A stretch of 64,000 nucleotides of DNA, from the NCBI RefSeq assembly GCF_011839805.1, contig NZ_VWPY01000003.1:120954-184953 (forward strand), written 5' to 3'. This DNA is from Kineococcus rubinsiae. GTDB taxonomy: Bacteria > Actinomycetota > Actinomycetes > Actinomycetales > Kineococcaceae. Positions 49,422 through 58,824 of the stretch are shown in pieces (the first letter of the stretch is position 1; each line of letters starts with the position of its first letter). The notes beneath the pieces were generated by a model. The model ran no database searches. It saw only the letters and a program-made list of their open reading frames with translations, and was not told where the DNA came from. Made by a program: the position numbers and the translations under genes.

Positions 49422-50921
49422 GTGGTGGACCTGGTCCTGGGCGTGGACATCGGCACCGGCAGCAGCAAGGGCGTGCTCGCGACGCTGGACGGGCGGGTGG
49501 TCGCGCGCGAGTCGCGCCCGCACCGCACCGACAACCCCCGGCCGGGGCACGTCGAGCACGACGCCGACGCGATCTGGTGGGCGGACTTCGCCGCGATCGC
49601 GCGGGTGCTGACCGACCGCGCCCGCGAGGACGGCGACGACGTCGTCGCCGTGTGCACGAGCGGCGTCGGCCCGACCGTCCTGCTGGCCGACGACGCCGGC
49701 CGGCCGCTGCACCCGGCCATCCTCTACGGCGTCGACACCCGCGCCCTCGCCGAGGCCGCGGAGCTGCAGGAGCGCTACGGCGCCGAGGACCTGCTGCGCC
49801 GCTGCGGGTCGCAGATGTCCTCGCAGGCCGCCGGCGCGAAGGTCGAGTGGCTGCGCCGCCACCGGCCCGAGGAGTTCTCCCGCGCCCGCTACCTCTTCAT
49901 GTGCAACTCCTACCTCGTGTTCCGCCTCACGGGGGAGTACGTGCTGGACCACCACTCCGCGAGCCAGGCGACCCCGCTGTACGACCGGCACGCCGCGGAG
50001 TGGATCCCCGAGCGCTGCGAGGAGATCGCCGCGGGGATCCCCATGCCGCGGCTCGTGTGGCCCTCCGACGAGGTGGGTCGCGTCAGCGCCGCGGCCGCGG
50101 AGGCGACGGGCCTGCCGCCCGGGATCCCGGTCGCCGCGGGGACGATCGACGCGTGGGCGGAGGCGGAGAGCGTCGACGTCGGGCGCCCCGGCGACCTCAT
50201 GGTCATGTACGGCTCGACGATGTTCCTCGTCGCCGTCACCGACGGCCCGCGCACCAGCCCGGCCCTGTGGGGGACGGCCGGTGCGCGGCCGGGGCAGAGC
50301 ACCCTCGCGGCGGGCATGGCCAGCTCGGGCAGCGCGACCGAGTGGTGGCGCGAGACCGTCGGCTCACCGCCCGTCGCCGACCTCGTCGCCGAGGCCGCCG
50401 CGGCGCCCGCGGGCGCGCACGGCCTGCTCGCGCTCCCCTACTTCGCGGGGGAGCGGACGCCCTTCGCCGACGCCGACGCGCGCGGCGCCGTGCTGGGGCT
50501 CACGCTGCGCACCACGCGCGGCGACGTCCAGCGCGCGCTGCTCGAGGCGACCGCGTTCGGCGTGCGGCACAACGTCGACGCCCTGGAGGACGCGGGCGTC
50601 GAGGTGCGCCGGGTCGTCGGCGTCGGGGGCGGCACGGGGTCGCGGTTGTGGCCGCAGATCGTCACCGACGTGACGGGCCGCCCGCAGGAGCTGCCCGCCG
50701 AGCGCATCGGCGCCTCCCTGGGCGACGCGAAGTTCGCGGCCGTCGCGCTCGGCGCCGTCGCGGTGGACGCGACCTGGAACTCCGTCGAGGTCGTCACGGA
50801 ACCCGGCCCCGACGCCGGGGTCTACGCGAGCCTGTACCCGGCGTACCGCCGGCTGCACGAGGCCACGGCCGACCTGCAGCACCAGCTGTCGGCGCTCGAG
50901 CGCTCGAGCGACCGGGGCTGA
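49422..50921 (+). CDS. FGGY-family carbohydrate kinase (xylulokinase-like)
   Basis: A 499-residue sugar kinase. The ATP-binding N-terminus DLVLGVDIGTGSSKGVLAT, the mid-section GTIDAWAEAE with the likely catalytic Asp, and the C-terminal GVGGGTGSRLWPQIVTDVTG are the FGGY signatures. The closest functional label is xylulokinase or a related pentulose/tetrulose kinase. GTG at 49422 is 66 bases downstream of blh and may share its transcript, although no functional tie is evident. It ends just before an AT-richer island. Confidence 0.85.
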   Translation: MVDLVLGVDIGTGSSKGVLATLDGRVVARESRPHRTDNPRPGHVEHDADAIWWADFAAIARVLTDRAREDGDDVVAVCTSGVGPTVLLADDAGRPLHPAILYGVDTRALAEAAELQERYGAEDLLRRCGSQMSSQAAGAKVEWLRRHRPEEFSRARYLFMCNSYLVFRLTGEYVLDHHSASQATPLYDRHAAEWIPERCEEIAAGIPMPRLVWPSDEVGRVSAAAAEATGLPPGIPVAAGTIDAWAEAESVDVGRPGDLMVMYGSTMFLVAVTDGPRTSPALWGTAGARPGQSTLAAGMASSGSATEWWRETVGSPPVADLVAEAAAAPAGAHGLLALPYFAGERTPFADADARGAVLGLTLRTTRGDVQRALLEATAFGVRHNVDALEDAGVEVRRVVGVGGGTGSRLWPQIVTDVTGRPQELPAERIGASLGDAKFAAVALGAVAVDATWNSVEVVTEPGPDAGVYASLYPAYRRLHEATADLQHQLSALERSSDRG

Positions 50922-50979
50922 CGGCCGGCCAGGCCTCAAAACCTCACAAGACTAGAGACTGCTAGACACACTTTGCCTA

Positions 50980-52149
50980 TCAAGGATGAGGGGCGGTGAG
51001 CAGCGAGACCGTTCCGGTGGCGGTCGAGGGGGCGTCGCCGTCTTGGTCCACTGCGGACATGAGAGGCGTTCGCGATGTCACCAGCCAGAAAAGCTCAAGT
51101 GGTACCCGAGCCTCTCCTGCGATACGTAGCCCAGCGACACCCTCCGACTCCAAAAGCTCGACAGCACGAGAGAGCAGCGAGGGTTGCTCCACGGTCATGC
51201 TGGCGCCCGGCTCACGCCGCCGCCAGCCGCGAGCTGACACAGTCGCCATGGCGTTCCGATAAGTCACATCGCTCATGACGTTAAGCTGCCGCGCCCGGAA
51301 GAGCAGCGCTTGAAGACTGACCCCCCAAGTCTCCTTCAATCGACCTAGCAGTCTCCAGTCCGCCCTCGTCGGTAGTAGATCCACGATCTGCTCGGCTGGC
51401 ATCAACAGTTCAGCTGCGAAACGGTGAGCTTGCTCCTCGATAACTCTTCCGCCCGGCTCGGAATCGGCGTGCATCACTAGATGTCCGAGCTCGTGAGCAA
51501 CATCGAACCGCTGTCGGTAATAGTCGTCCTTTACCGGATTGAGCAGTACCACGGGCCGGTGAGAATTGTCGAAAGAGTAGGCATCAACCGAGGAGGTCTG
51601 TGCAGCCGAGAACAGTACAAGGATCCCGTGATGCTCCATCAGTCGAATCGTATGAGAGAGAGGGCCCGAGGTAATGCCCCACAGCTCGCGGAGTTCACGC
51701 GCTGCATGTTGAGCATCGTCAAGTGAGCTGTCCAGGCTCACGTTCAGTCGAGGTACGTCCACGGCAGGCAGCTCGACGTGCCGCTCAAGTGTTGCGGCGA
51801 CGCTGACCGCCAACTGTCCAAGGGCGTACGCCTGGTCGCGAGCGACCTGAGTAGTCGACCGAAGGGACCGGAAATGTGGACTGCCATGCGATGACGCGAA
51901 ACGAGGCAAGCCGGCCATGAAGAATTCTGGCTCGACTCCCAAAGCAAGGCACAGCTGTGCGACAGTCCCACCCGACGGCCTCTTCGTCCCATTCTCGTAG
52001 GAAGCGATGGCGGTTGGCGTCTTGCCGATGGCCTCAGCCAACGCATTCTTGCGCAGGCCCGCGAGGTGGCGAGCAAGCGTCAGTCGTTCGCCGTCGAACA
52101 TGCGTGCGGCATCGCCAACTCGGTCGGGCGACGCAGACCTCTGGATCAC
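50980..52149 (-). CDS. XRE-family regulator fused to ImmA/IrrE metallopeptidase
   Basis: A 389-residue fusion. The XRE helix-turn-helix occupies about residues 20-75 (LTLARHLAGLRKNALAEAIGKTPTAIASYENG). The DUF955 zinc peptidase follows with FDVAHELGHLVMH (HExxH) and later AHRFAAELLMP. The C-terminal 100 residues include a second HTH-like or MarR/winged segment (SLLSRAVELLESEGVAGLRIAGEARVP) that I do not recognise. Such proteins typically cleave a repressor to derepress mobile elements or stress genes. The GTG at 52149 overlaps the upstream stop (GTGA) and is preferred; the ATG at 52101 is an alternative. It is the second gene of an AT-richer island, unlike the flanking genome. Confidence 0.85.
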   Translation of the reverse strand: MIQRSASPDRVGDAARMFDGERLTLARHLAGLRKNALAEAIGKTPTAIASYENGTKRPSGGTVAQLCLALGVEPEFFMAGLPRFASSHGSPHFRSLRSTTQVARDQAYALGQLAVSVAATLERHVELPAVDVPRLNVSLDSSLDDAQHAARELRELWGITSGPLSHTIRLMEHHGILVLFSAAQTSSVDAYSFDNSHRPVVLLNPVKDDYYRQRFDVAHELGHLVMHADSEPGGRVIEEQAHRFAAELLMPAEQIVDLLPTRADWRLLGRLKETWGVSLQALLFRARQLNVMSDVTYRNAMATVSARGWRRREPGASMTVEQPSLLSRAVELLESEGVAGLRIAGEARVPLELFWLVTSRTPLMSAVDQDGDAPSTATGTVSLLTAPHP

Positions 52150-52952
52150 TGGTCGCTGTCGCCGCCGCTCGCACTCATGTTGCGCCTGCGCAGACGAATA
52201 GGGGCGTCCGGCAGGTCAGGCCCACCCGATCCACTGGGGTTCGACCCAGTGCTGCCGACGCGACCTCGGCCGCCCGGCTGCCAGTCGTCGACGAGGTCCT
52301 TCATCCAGTACCACGGTTCAGTGCCGCCGGGATTCAGCCGAGGCCGACCGAGAGGGAGCTGTACGCCTCCGTTGAACGGATCGAGAGCATGCCCTAGGAC
52401 CAGTGTCGTGCTGGGCACGGCGGTCAACTGCGACAGGCTGGCGAACACGTCCGTCAGCTCGGCGATGCCCAGTTGCTCGTCGTCGAACGCCAGCTGGTCC
52501 GGGTTCCGCTGTGCTGCCACGCGCTGCTTGGTCAAACTCTTCCTAGTCCATTGAATGCGGTGGGCCTCACCGTGGCGGAAGGAGGCAAGCAGCCATCGCC
52601 ACTCCCCGAAGCGCCACCCCGGCGAGCCGTTGAGGTCCTCCCTGACAACTAAGTCAGACGCCAGCTGCGGCATGGCGCGCAGATCCTCCTGGCTCAGCCC
52701 GGCTCCGACCACGTCGAGGCCAGCCGCTGACTCGTCGACTGACGGAGCGGCGTACTTGCCGCACGAAAAGACCCGATCCATGCGGTCCTTCATAAGCTTG
52801 TGGTGGGAGTACCCCAGCCAACCCTGATCGTGACCGGTCTCAGCGTCGTAGTCGCTGAGGACCCGGTTGGCGCTAGACGCAGCCGCCCAGCGCAGCCCCT
52901 CGAGGACGAGAGACTCGCCGAGGTCATGCAGTGCGTCATCCTGCTCGCTCAT
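52146..52952 (-). CDS. Uncharacterised partner of the XRE-ImmA gene
   Basis: A 268-residue protein that I do not recognise. It begins with an amphipathic region (LHDLGESLVLEGLRWAAASS) and has a conserved-looking block GHDQGWLGYSHHKLMKDRMDRVFSCGKYAAP. Other notable parts are RFGEWRWLLASFRHGEAHRIQW and STTLVLGHALDPFNGGVQLPLGRP. The last 50 residues are Gly/Pro/Ser-rich with RLRRRN. It has no signal peptide or membrane segment. The ATG at 52952 lacks a strong Shine-Dalgarno. It is upstream of and translationally coupled to the XRE-ImmA gene, so it is the probable substrate, effector or toxin-like partner (inference). Confidence 0.72.
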   Translation of the reverse strand: MSEQDDALHDLGESLVLEGLRWAAASSANRVLSDYDAETGHDQGWLGYSHHKLMKDRMDRVFSCGKYAAPSVDESAAGLDVVGAGLSQEDLRAMPQLASDLVVREDLNGSPGWRFGEWRWLLASFRHGEAHRIQWTRKSLTKQRVAAQRNPDQLAFDDEQLGIAELTDVFASLSQLTAVPSTTLVLGHALDPFNGGVQLPLGRPRLNPGGTEPWYWMKDLVDDWQPGGRGRVGSTGSNPSGSGGPDLPDAPIRLRRRNMSASGGDSDQ

Positions 52953-53084
52953 GGCGCAGACACTACCCGGAATCAGTAAACGGTGCAAGGAACTGAACCC
53001 AAAGGCGTGCTCAGCGTGTCGTTGTGAACCCCGCCCTTGACCTGTGTCGGGCCTACTGTCCCCGGATCGGGTCCTTGACCCCCG

Positions 53085-53534
53085 TCAGGCGTCCGCCCCG
53101 GCGGCGGGGTGCTCCGAGAGGTGCTCGTGGACGGCGAGCCAGCGGCCCTCGCGCCGGGTGAAGACGATGGACTCCCGCTCGTCGGTGGAGGAGACGACCC
53201 CGCCGGCGCGGGTGGTGGTCGCGACCCGGTGCACGAGCACCGCGGAACCCCCCTCCTCCTGCCAGTGCTGCTCGCTGCTCGTGCAGGCCAGGACCGTGAA
53301 GCCGTCCTCGGCCACCCAGCGCGCCCACAGCGCGCGGTAGGCCGCGACCGAGGTCAGGACCTCCGCCGTGCTGTGGAAGACGAACGTCGCATCGGGAGCG
53401 AAGCTCGCGAAGTAGGCGTCGAGGTCGCCCGTGGCGAAGGCGGCGACGAGGCGCTCGGCTGCGGCGGCCAGCTCGATGTCGGAGGGGGCGGTGTCGGAGG
53501 GGGTGGTGCGCGGTGCTGCCGGCGGCGGCGTCAT
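53085..53534 (-). CDS. NTF2/SnoaL-like protein (DUF4440-like)
   Basis: A 149-residue protein with the cystatin-like NTF2 fold: LAAAAERLVAAFATGDLDAYFASFAPDATFVF at the start and a C-terminal WLAVHEHLSEHP. Members bind small ligands or catalyse simple isomerisations; many are of unknown function. ATG at 53534 has GGGAGGAC upstream. It lies between the AT-richer island and the NCS1 permease, and is divergent from the latter. Possibly related to the permease's substrate pathway, but nothing in the sequence shows this. Confidence 0.78.
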   Translation of the reverse strand: MTPPPAAPRTTPSDTAPSDIELAAAAERLVAAFATGDLDAYFASFAPDATFVFHSTAEVLTSVAAYRALWARWVAEDGFTVLACTSSEQHWQEEGGSAVLVHRVATTTRAGGVVSSTDERESIVFTRREGRWLAVHEHLSEHPAAGADA

Positions 53535-53595
53535 GGGGGTCCTCCCGGTCGGGGAGCGCGCCACGCTACGGCAGACGTGCCGGGTTGTTAACTGT

Positions 53596-53647
53596 CGGTT
53601 TCGGGCGATAAACCGGGGTTGACCGCGTGTTCGGGCTGCGGGAGCGT
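53596..53647 (+). promoter_or_regulatory. Candidate operator and promoter of the NCS1 permease gene
   Basis: An inverted repeat CGGTTT-N8-AAACCG (53596-53615) is followed by TTGACC (53619-53624) and, 17 bases later, GAGCGT (53642-53647). The order and spacing suit a regulated sigma-A-type promoter with an upstream operator, but the -10 is poor. Confidence 0.35.
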
Positions 53648-53694
53648 GGGACCGCGCGGCAGCGCGTGACGTCACCCGACACGAGGGAGTGAGC

Positions 53695-55161
53695 ATGACG
53701 CCCGTCAGCCCGTCCTCCGGTGGGCCGGCCCCGGCCCCGGCCCCGCGGACCCCGCTGGTCGAGGCCCGGTCCCTGGACTGGGTCCCCACCTCCGAGCGCC
53801 ACGGCAGGGTGGGCCTGCAGGGGCCGTTCTGGTTCATGGGCAACTTCCAGCCGTTCACGCTGGCCATCGGGCTGGTCGGGCCGAGCGTCGGCCTCTCCCT
53901 GGGCTGGACGGCCGTGGCGGGCATCGCCGGGATCCTCTTCGGCACCCTGTTCATGGCGTTCCACGCCACGCAGGGCGCCCGGCTCGGGCTGCCGCAGATG
54001 GTGCAGTCGCGCGCGCAGTTCGGCTACAGCGGCGTGCTCGTCCCGCTCGTCGGCTCCCTCGTCACGTTCGTCGCGTTCAACATCGTCGACACCGTCATCA
54101 TCGGCTCGGGCCTGCAGGGCCTGTTCGGGTGGAGCCCGGTGCTGGTGGGGATCGTCATCAGCGTCATCGCCACGGCGCTGGCGATCTTCGGCCACGACTG
54201 GCTGCACCTCGCCTTCAAGGTGCTGTTCTGGATCTCGCTGCCGTTCTGGCTGGTGCTGACGATCGGCGTGCTCGCGGGCGCCGCGGGGGGGACCGCGCCC
54301 GCGGACCCCGGCGGGTTCTCCGGCACGGGGTTCGTCATCATGTTCACCGTCGCGGCGAGCTACAACATCACCTACGCGCCCTACGTGTCGGACTACTCCC
54401 GCTACCTGCCGGAGGACACCGCCCCCGCGAAGATCATCGGCTCGGTGTTCTGGGGTGCGGCCGCCTCGCCGGCCTGGCTGATCCCGCTCGGCGCCTGGTT
54501 CGCCACGAACCTCGGGGCGACCGACGCGCTCGTCGGCCTGCACGACGCCGGCAACGAGGTCGTCCCCGCGTTCGGCAGCATCCTCACGCTGCTCGCCGTC
54601 CTGGCGCTGGTGGCCACCATGGGCCTGAACGCCTACAGCGGCATGCTCTCCCTGGTCACCGCGGTCGACTCCGTGCGCCCGGTGCCGCGGACGCGCTCCG
54701 TGCGCGTCGTCGCGATCCTCGTGCTCGCGGTCGTGTGGACCGTCGTGGCGATCGGCCTGAGCGACGCCAGCGCGGCCGTGAACAACGCCCTGCTCATCAT
54801 GCTGTACCTGCTCGCGCCGTGGACGGCGGTGAACCTCGTCGACTACTTCTTCGTGCGCCGCAGCCACTACGCGATCGCCGACCTGTTCACGCCCGACGGC
54901 ATCTACGGGCGCTGGGGGCGGCGGGGGCTCGTCGCCTACGGCGTCGGGATCGTCGCGGAACTCCCGTTCATCCACGTCGCCGACGTGTTCTCCGGGCCGG
55001 TGGCCGACGCGCTCGGCGGCGTGGACGTCGCCGTCGTCGTGGGGCTCGTCGTGCCGGGGGTCGTCTACCTGCTGCTCTCGCGCAGCCTCGACCCGCGGCA
55101 GGAGCAGGCCGCCATCACCCGCAGCGAGGACACCCTCGCCGACCTCGGAGGCGGGGCGTGA
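53695..55161 (+). CDS. NCS1-family nucleobase/hydantoin permease (CodB-like)
   Basis: A 488-residue membrane transporter with 12 predicted helices. It begins with the NCS1 signature SERHGRVGLQGPFWFMGNFQP and has the loop THATQG-like region HATQGARLGLPQMVQSRAQFGY, typical of cytosine/purine/hydantoin symporters. ATG at 53695 has GAGGG seven bases upstream; the preceding GTG is an alternative. Its stop overlaps the ADH start. Substrate is probably a nucleobase or related heterocycle. Confidence 0.85.
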   Translation: MTPVSPSSGGPAPAPAPRTPLVEARSLDWVPTSERHGRVGLQGPFWFMGNFQPFTLAIGLVGPSVGLSLGWTAVAGIAGILFGTLFMAFHATQGARLGLPQMVQSRAQFGYSGVLVPLVGSLVTFVAFNIVDTVIIGSGLQGLFGWSPVLVGIVISVIATALAIFGHDWLHLAFKVLFWISLPFWLVLTIGVLAGAAGGTAPADPGGFSGTGFVIMFTVAASYNITYAPYVSDYSRYLPEDTAPAKIIGSVFWGAAASPAWLIPLGAWFATNLGATDALVGLHDAGNEVVPAFGSILTLLAVLALVATMGLNAYSGMLSLVTAVDSVRPVPRTRSVRVVAILVLAVVWTVVAIGLSDASAAVNNALLIMLYLLAPWTAVNLVDYFFVRRSHYAIADLFTPDGIYGRWGRRGLVAYGVGIVAELPFIHVADVFSGPVADALGGVDVAVVVGLVVPGVVYLLLSRSLDPRQEQAAITRSEDTLADLGGGA

Positions 55162-56264
55162 GCGTCGTGCGCGCCGCCGTCCTGGAACCCGGGGCCGCCG
55201 GCGTCGTCGTGCGCGAGGTCCGCACCCCGGACGCGCTCGCCCCGGGCCAGGTCCGGGTCGCCGTCCGGGCCAGCGGGGTCTGCCACTCCGACCTGCACGT
55301 CGTCGACGGGGACTGGCCGGCGGAGGAACCCCTCGTCCTCGGCCACGAGGGCGCCGGGGTGGTCACCGAGACCGGCGCGGGGGTCCTCGACCTCGAGGTC
55401 GGCGACCACGTCGTGCTGTCCTGGTTCGCCCCGTGCCGGCGCTGCGCCGACTGCGCCCAGGGCCGGCCGTGGACGTGCTCGCGGACCCGGTCGCTGGAGA
55501 ACCGCCTGCCCGACGGGTCGGTGCCGTCCACGGACCTCGACGCGAACCCCGTGGCCCCGTTCCTCGGCCTCGGGGCGTTCGCCTCCGAGGTCGTCGTGGG
55601 GGAGTCGGCCGTCGTGCGGGTCCCCCGCGAGGTCCCCTTCGAGGTCGCCGCGCTCATCGGGTGCTCCGTCGCCACCGGGGTCGGCGCGGTCGTGAACACC
55701 GCGGGGGTGCGCGCCGGTCAGTCGGCCGTCGTCGTGGGCTGCGGCGGGGTCGGCCTCGCCGCCGTCATGGGCCTGCACCTCGTCGGGGCGGGACCGGTCA
55801 TCGCCGTCGACCTCTCCGACGAGCGCCTCGCCACCGCGGGGCGCTTCGGCGCCCAGCACCTCGTGCGCGGCGACGTCGAGGACCTGCCCGCGGCCGTCCG
55901 CGAGCTCACCGGCCGCGGCGCCGAGTTCGCCTTCGAGTGCATCGGCCGCGCCTCCACCATCGAGGGCCTGCCCGACCTCGTCGCCCCCGGCGGCGCCGCC
56001 GTCCTCGTGGGGATGACGGCCTACGACACGACCGTGCGGCTGCGGCCCTTCGACCTCGCCGACGCGGGCAAGCGGATCCTCGGCTGCAACTACGGCTCCT
56101 CGATCGCCCAGGTCGACTTCCCCCGCCTCGCCCGGGCCCACCTCGCCGGCGCCCTGCCGCTCGGCGACCTCGTCGGGCGCACCGTCGCCCTCGACGAGAT
56201 CGGCTCGGCGCTGGACGACCTGCGGGCCGCCCGCGGCCTGCGCACCGTCGTCGTCCACGACTGA
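55158..56264 (+). CDS. Zinc-dependent alcohol dehydrogenase (MDR)
   Basis: A 368-residue class III-like zinc ADH. Ligands for catalytic zinc are Cys in [10 protein letters not shown] and His in LGHEGAGVV with a later Cys; the structural zinc cysteines are in [17 protein letters not shown]. The NAD fold is [22 protein letters not shown]. Family members oxidise alcohols, or formaldehyde bound to mycothiol or glutathione; the exact acceptor is unclear. GTG at 55158 overlaps the permease stop (GTGA). This pairing suggests the permease brings in a compound metabolised by this enzyme, or simply operon packing. Confidence 0.87.
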   Translation: MSVVRAAVLEPGAAGVVVREVRTPDALAPGQVRVAVRASGVCHSDLHVVDGDWPAEEPLVLGHEGAGVVTETGAGVLDLEVGDHVVLSWFAPCRRCADCAQGRPWTCSRTRSLENRLPDGSVPSTDLDANPVAPFLGLGAFASEVVVGESAVVRVPREVPFEVAALIGCSVATGVGAVVNTAGVRAGQSAVVVGCGGVGLAAVMGLHLVGAGPVIAVDLSDERLATAGRFGAQHLVRGDVEDLPAAVRELTGRGAEFAFECIGRASTIEGLPDLVAPGGAAVLVGMTAYDTTVRLRPFDLADAGKRILGCNYGSSIAQVDFPRLARAHLAGALPLGDLVGRTVALDEIGSALDDLRAARGLRTVVVHD

Positions 56265-56385
56265 CCCCGCGCGGGCCGGCCGACCCGGGACGTTCAGGAC
56301 CGGCGGGTGGCGGTCGATGGTGGAGGTGGGTCCACCAGCGGCCCTCCGTGCACAGCACCGCCGCTCGTCCTCGAGGAGCCCCGTC

Positions 56386-58824
56386 ATGGCAGACCCCCGT
56401 CCCGCGAACCCGGTGCCCGGTGCGCCCGCGGAACAGGCCATCGCCGAGCGCCTCGGCGAGATCGCGCTGCGCGAGCAGCTCGTCCTGGTGCTCGATCCCG
56501 CCGACCTCGCCGTGCGGGAGGCCAACGAGGCCTTCTGCCGCGTGGCGGGGCGCCCCCGGGCGGACGTCGTCGCCGACGGTGCCGCCGCGCTGCTGAGCAC
56601 GACGAGCGGCCGCGACCTGGCCGCCGAGGTGGCCGTGGCCGCGTCCGGGGAGCCCGTGAGCCTCCGCCTGCGGCTCGCCGCCGAGGGCGGCACCCGCCTG
56701 CTGCACGCCGAGCTGCACGTCCTGCCGGAGACCGGCGGGGTGCTCCTGAACGCCGTCGACGTCACGTCGTCCGAGCGCGACGCCGCCCTCGCCCGGGGCA
56801 CCGCGGCCGCGGTGGACCGCGCGCAGGCCGTGATCGAGTTCGACCTCGAGGGCCGGGTGCTCACCGCCAACCGGAACTTCCTGGACCTGATGGGGTACGG
56901 GCTGGCCGAGGTCGTCGGCCGCCACCACCGCGCCTTCTGCGACGCCGCCCACGCCGCGTCGGAGGAGTACCGCCTCTTCTGGGAGCGGCTGGGGGCCGGC
57001 GAGTACGTCGCCGGGGAGTTCAAGCGCCTCACCAAGGACCGCCGCGAGGTGTGGCTGAACGCCACCTACAACCCCGTCCTGGACGTGGACGGGACCGTCC
57101 TGAAGATCGTGAAGATCGCGAGCGACGTCACGGAGTCGACCGTCCGGGCCGCGGAGCAGGTGAGCAAGGTCAACGCGATCGAGCGGTCCCAGGCCGTCAT
57201 CGAGTTCAGCCGCGAGGGCCGCATCATCACGGCCAACAAGAACTTCCTCGACGTCGTCGGGTACACGCTGCCCGAGATCGTCGGCAAGCACCACCGCATC
57301 TTCTGCAGCGAGGAGCTCGTGGCGTCGGCCGCCTACCAGGACTTCTGGGACCGCCTCGGCGCGGGGGAGTACGAGGCCGGCGAGTACAAGCGCTTCGGCC
57401 GCGACGGGCGCGAGCTCTGGCTGCGGGCGACGTACAACCCCGTGTTCGACGCCGAGGGCCGCGTCGAGCGCGTCGTGAAGTTCGCGTCCGACGTCACCGC
57501 CGCCAAGATCGCCAACGCCGAGTTCATCGGCAAGGTCGCCGCCGTCGACCGCGCCCAGGCCGTCATCGAGTTCGACCTCAAGGGGCACGTCCTCACCGCC
57601 AACGCCAACTTCCTGGCCGTGATGGGGTACACCCTCGCCGAGGTCGTCGGCAAGCACCACCGCATGTTCTGCGACCCGGCGCACGCCGCCTCCGACGCGT
57701 ACGCCACCTTCTGGGAGCAGCTCGGCGCCGGGCTCTACTGCGCCGGGGAGTTCGAGCGCGTCGCCAAGTCCGGCCGCGCGGTGTGGCTGCAGGCCACCTA
57801 CAACCCCATCCTGGACTCGGAGGGGGCACCGCTGAAGGTGGTCAAGTTCGCCACCGACGTCACGGCGACGAAGCTGGCCACCGCGGAGGTCGCCAGCCGG
57901 ATGACGGCCGTCGACCGGTCGCAGGCCGTCATCGAGTTCGACCTCGACGGCGTCGTCCTGGACGCCAACGAGAACTTCCTCCGGTGCGTCGGCTACTCGG
58001 GCCGCGAGCTCGTCGGCCAGCACCACAGCACCCTCTGCCCCCCGGACTACACCCGGTCCGCGGAGTACCGCGACTTCTGGATGCGCCTGGGCAAGGGGGA
58101 GGTCATCAGCGGCCGCTTCCACCGCGTCGGCAAGTTCGGTCGCGACGTCTACATCCAGGCCTCCTACAACCCCGTCCTGGACCTCAAGGGGCAGGTCGTC
58201 AAGGTCGTCAAGTACGCCTACGACATCACGGACTCGGTCGAGCGCGAGAGCCGCGTCGCCCGCAGCACCGCCGACATGACCGTCTCGGTCCGCGGGCTCG
58301 TGGGTTCGACGAGCGACATCGCGAAGAGCTCCGGGATGGCCACCGAGCTGGCGCACGAGACCCACGCGAACGCCGAGCAGGGCGTCGAGGCGCTGCGCGC
58401 GGCGCTGGAGGCCATCGACCTCATCCAGCGCTCGTCGTCGTCCATCAGCAAGATCGTCCGGGTCATGGGCGAGATCGCGAACCAGACGAACCTCCTGGCC
58501 TTCAACGCCTCCATCGAGGCCGCCCGGGCCGGCGACCACGGCGTCGGCTTCTCGATCGTCGCCGGCGAGGTCCGCAAGCTCGCCGAGCGCTCCGCCGAGG
58601 CGGCGCAGCAGATCGGCAAGCTCATCGAGGAGTCCGAGGACCGCGTCGCGCAGGGCGCGCAGGTGTCCAAGCGCGCGGAGCAGGCCTTCGAGCGGATCGT
58701 CACCAGCGTCGCCAAGACGAACGACGCGATCCGCACGATCTCCGACCGGACCCGGGTGCAGCAGGAGACGTCGGAGACGGTGAACCAGCTGATCTCCCAG
58801 ATCGCGGACCACCACGGTGCCTGA
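56386..58824 (+). CDS. Soluble chemoreceptor with five PAS domains
   Basis: An 812-residue methyl-accepting chemotaxis protein without membrane segments. A diverged PAS domain (about 20-135) is followed by four very similar PAS units (about 145-620), each including [22 protein letters not shown], then EVVGKHHR and FERV-type sequence, ending TYNPxLD. The signalling domain (about 625-812) has [18 protein letters not shown] and [20 protein letters not shown]. It resembles BdlA/Aer-like PAS-MCPs and may sense redox or a diffusible ligand and signal to CheA. ATG at 56386 has GAGGAG seven bases upstream. It overlaps the triple-CheW gene and forms a sensory operon with it. Confidence 0.9.
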   Translation: MADPRPANPVPGAPAEQAIAERLGEIALREQLVLVLDPADLAVREANEAFCRVAGRPRADVVADGAAALLSTTSGRDLAAEVAVAASGEPVSLRLRLAAEGGTRLLHAELHVLPETGGVLLNAVDVTSSERDAALARGTAAAVDRAQAVIEFDLEGRVLTANRNFLDLMGYGLAEVVGRHHRAFCDAAHAASEEYRLFWERLGAGEYVAGEFKRLTKDRREVWLNATYNPVLDVDGTVLKIVKIASDVTESTVRAAEQVSKVNAIERSQAVIEFSREGRIITANKNFLDVVGYTLPEIVGKHHRIFCSEELVASAAYQDFWDRLGAGEYEAGEYKRFGRDGRELWLRATYNPVFDAEGRVERVVKFASDVTAAKIANAEFIGKVAAVDRAQAVIEFDLKGHVLTANANFLAVMGYTLAEVVGKHHRMFCDPAHAASDAYATFWEQLGAGLYCAGEFERVAKSGRAVWLQATYNPILDSEGAPLKVVKFATDVTATKLATAEVASRMTAVDRSQAVIEFDLDGVVLDANENFLRCVGYSGRELVGQHHSTLCPPDYTRSAEYRDFWMRLGKGEVISGRFHRVGKFGRDVYIQASYNPVLDLKGQVVKVVKYAYDITDSVERESRVARSTADMTVSVRGLVGSTSDIAKSSGMATELAHETHANAEQGVEALRAALEAIDLIQRSSSSISKIVRVMGEIANQTNLLAFNASIEAARAGDHGVGFSIVAGEVRKLAERSAEAAQQIGKLIEESEDRVAQGAQVSKRAEQAFERIVTSVAKTNDAIRTISDRTRVQQETSETVNQLISQIADHHGA
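56827..58290 (+). repeat. Four 366-nt tandem PAS repeats
   Basis: The GCC codon of the AVIEF motif falls at 56827, 57193, 57559 and 57925, exactly 366 bases (122 codons) apart. The whole unit including linkers has been duplicated in frame at least three times. The copies have since diverged (for example GRVLTAN, GRIITAN, GHVLTAN, GVVLDAN). Confidence 0.85.

Noticed and set aside
50922..53040. Integration boundaries (att sites or flanking repeats) of the AT-richer island
   Set aside because: I found no direct repeats, integrase or tRNA gene at either end, so only a compositional island can be claimed.
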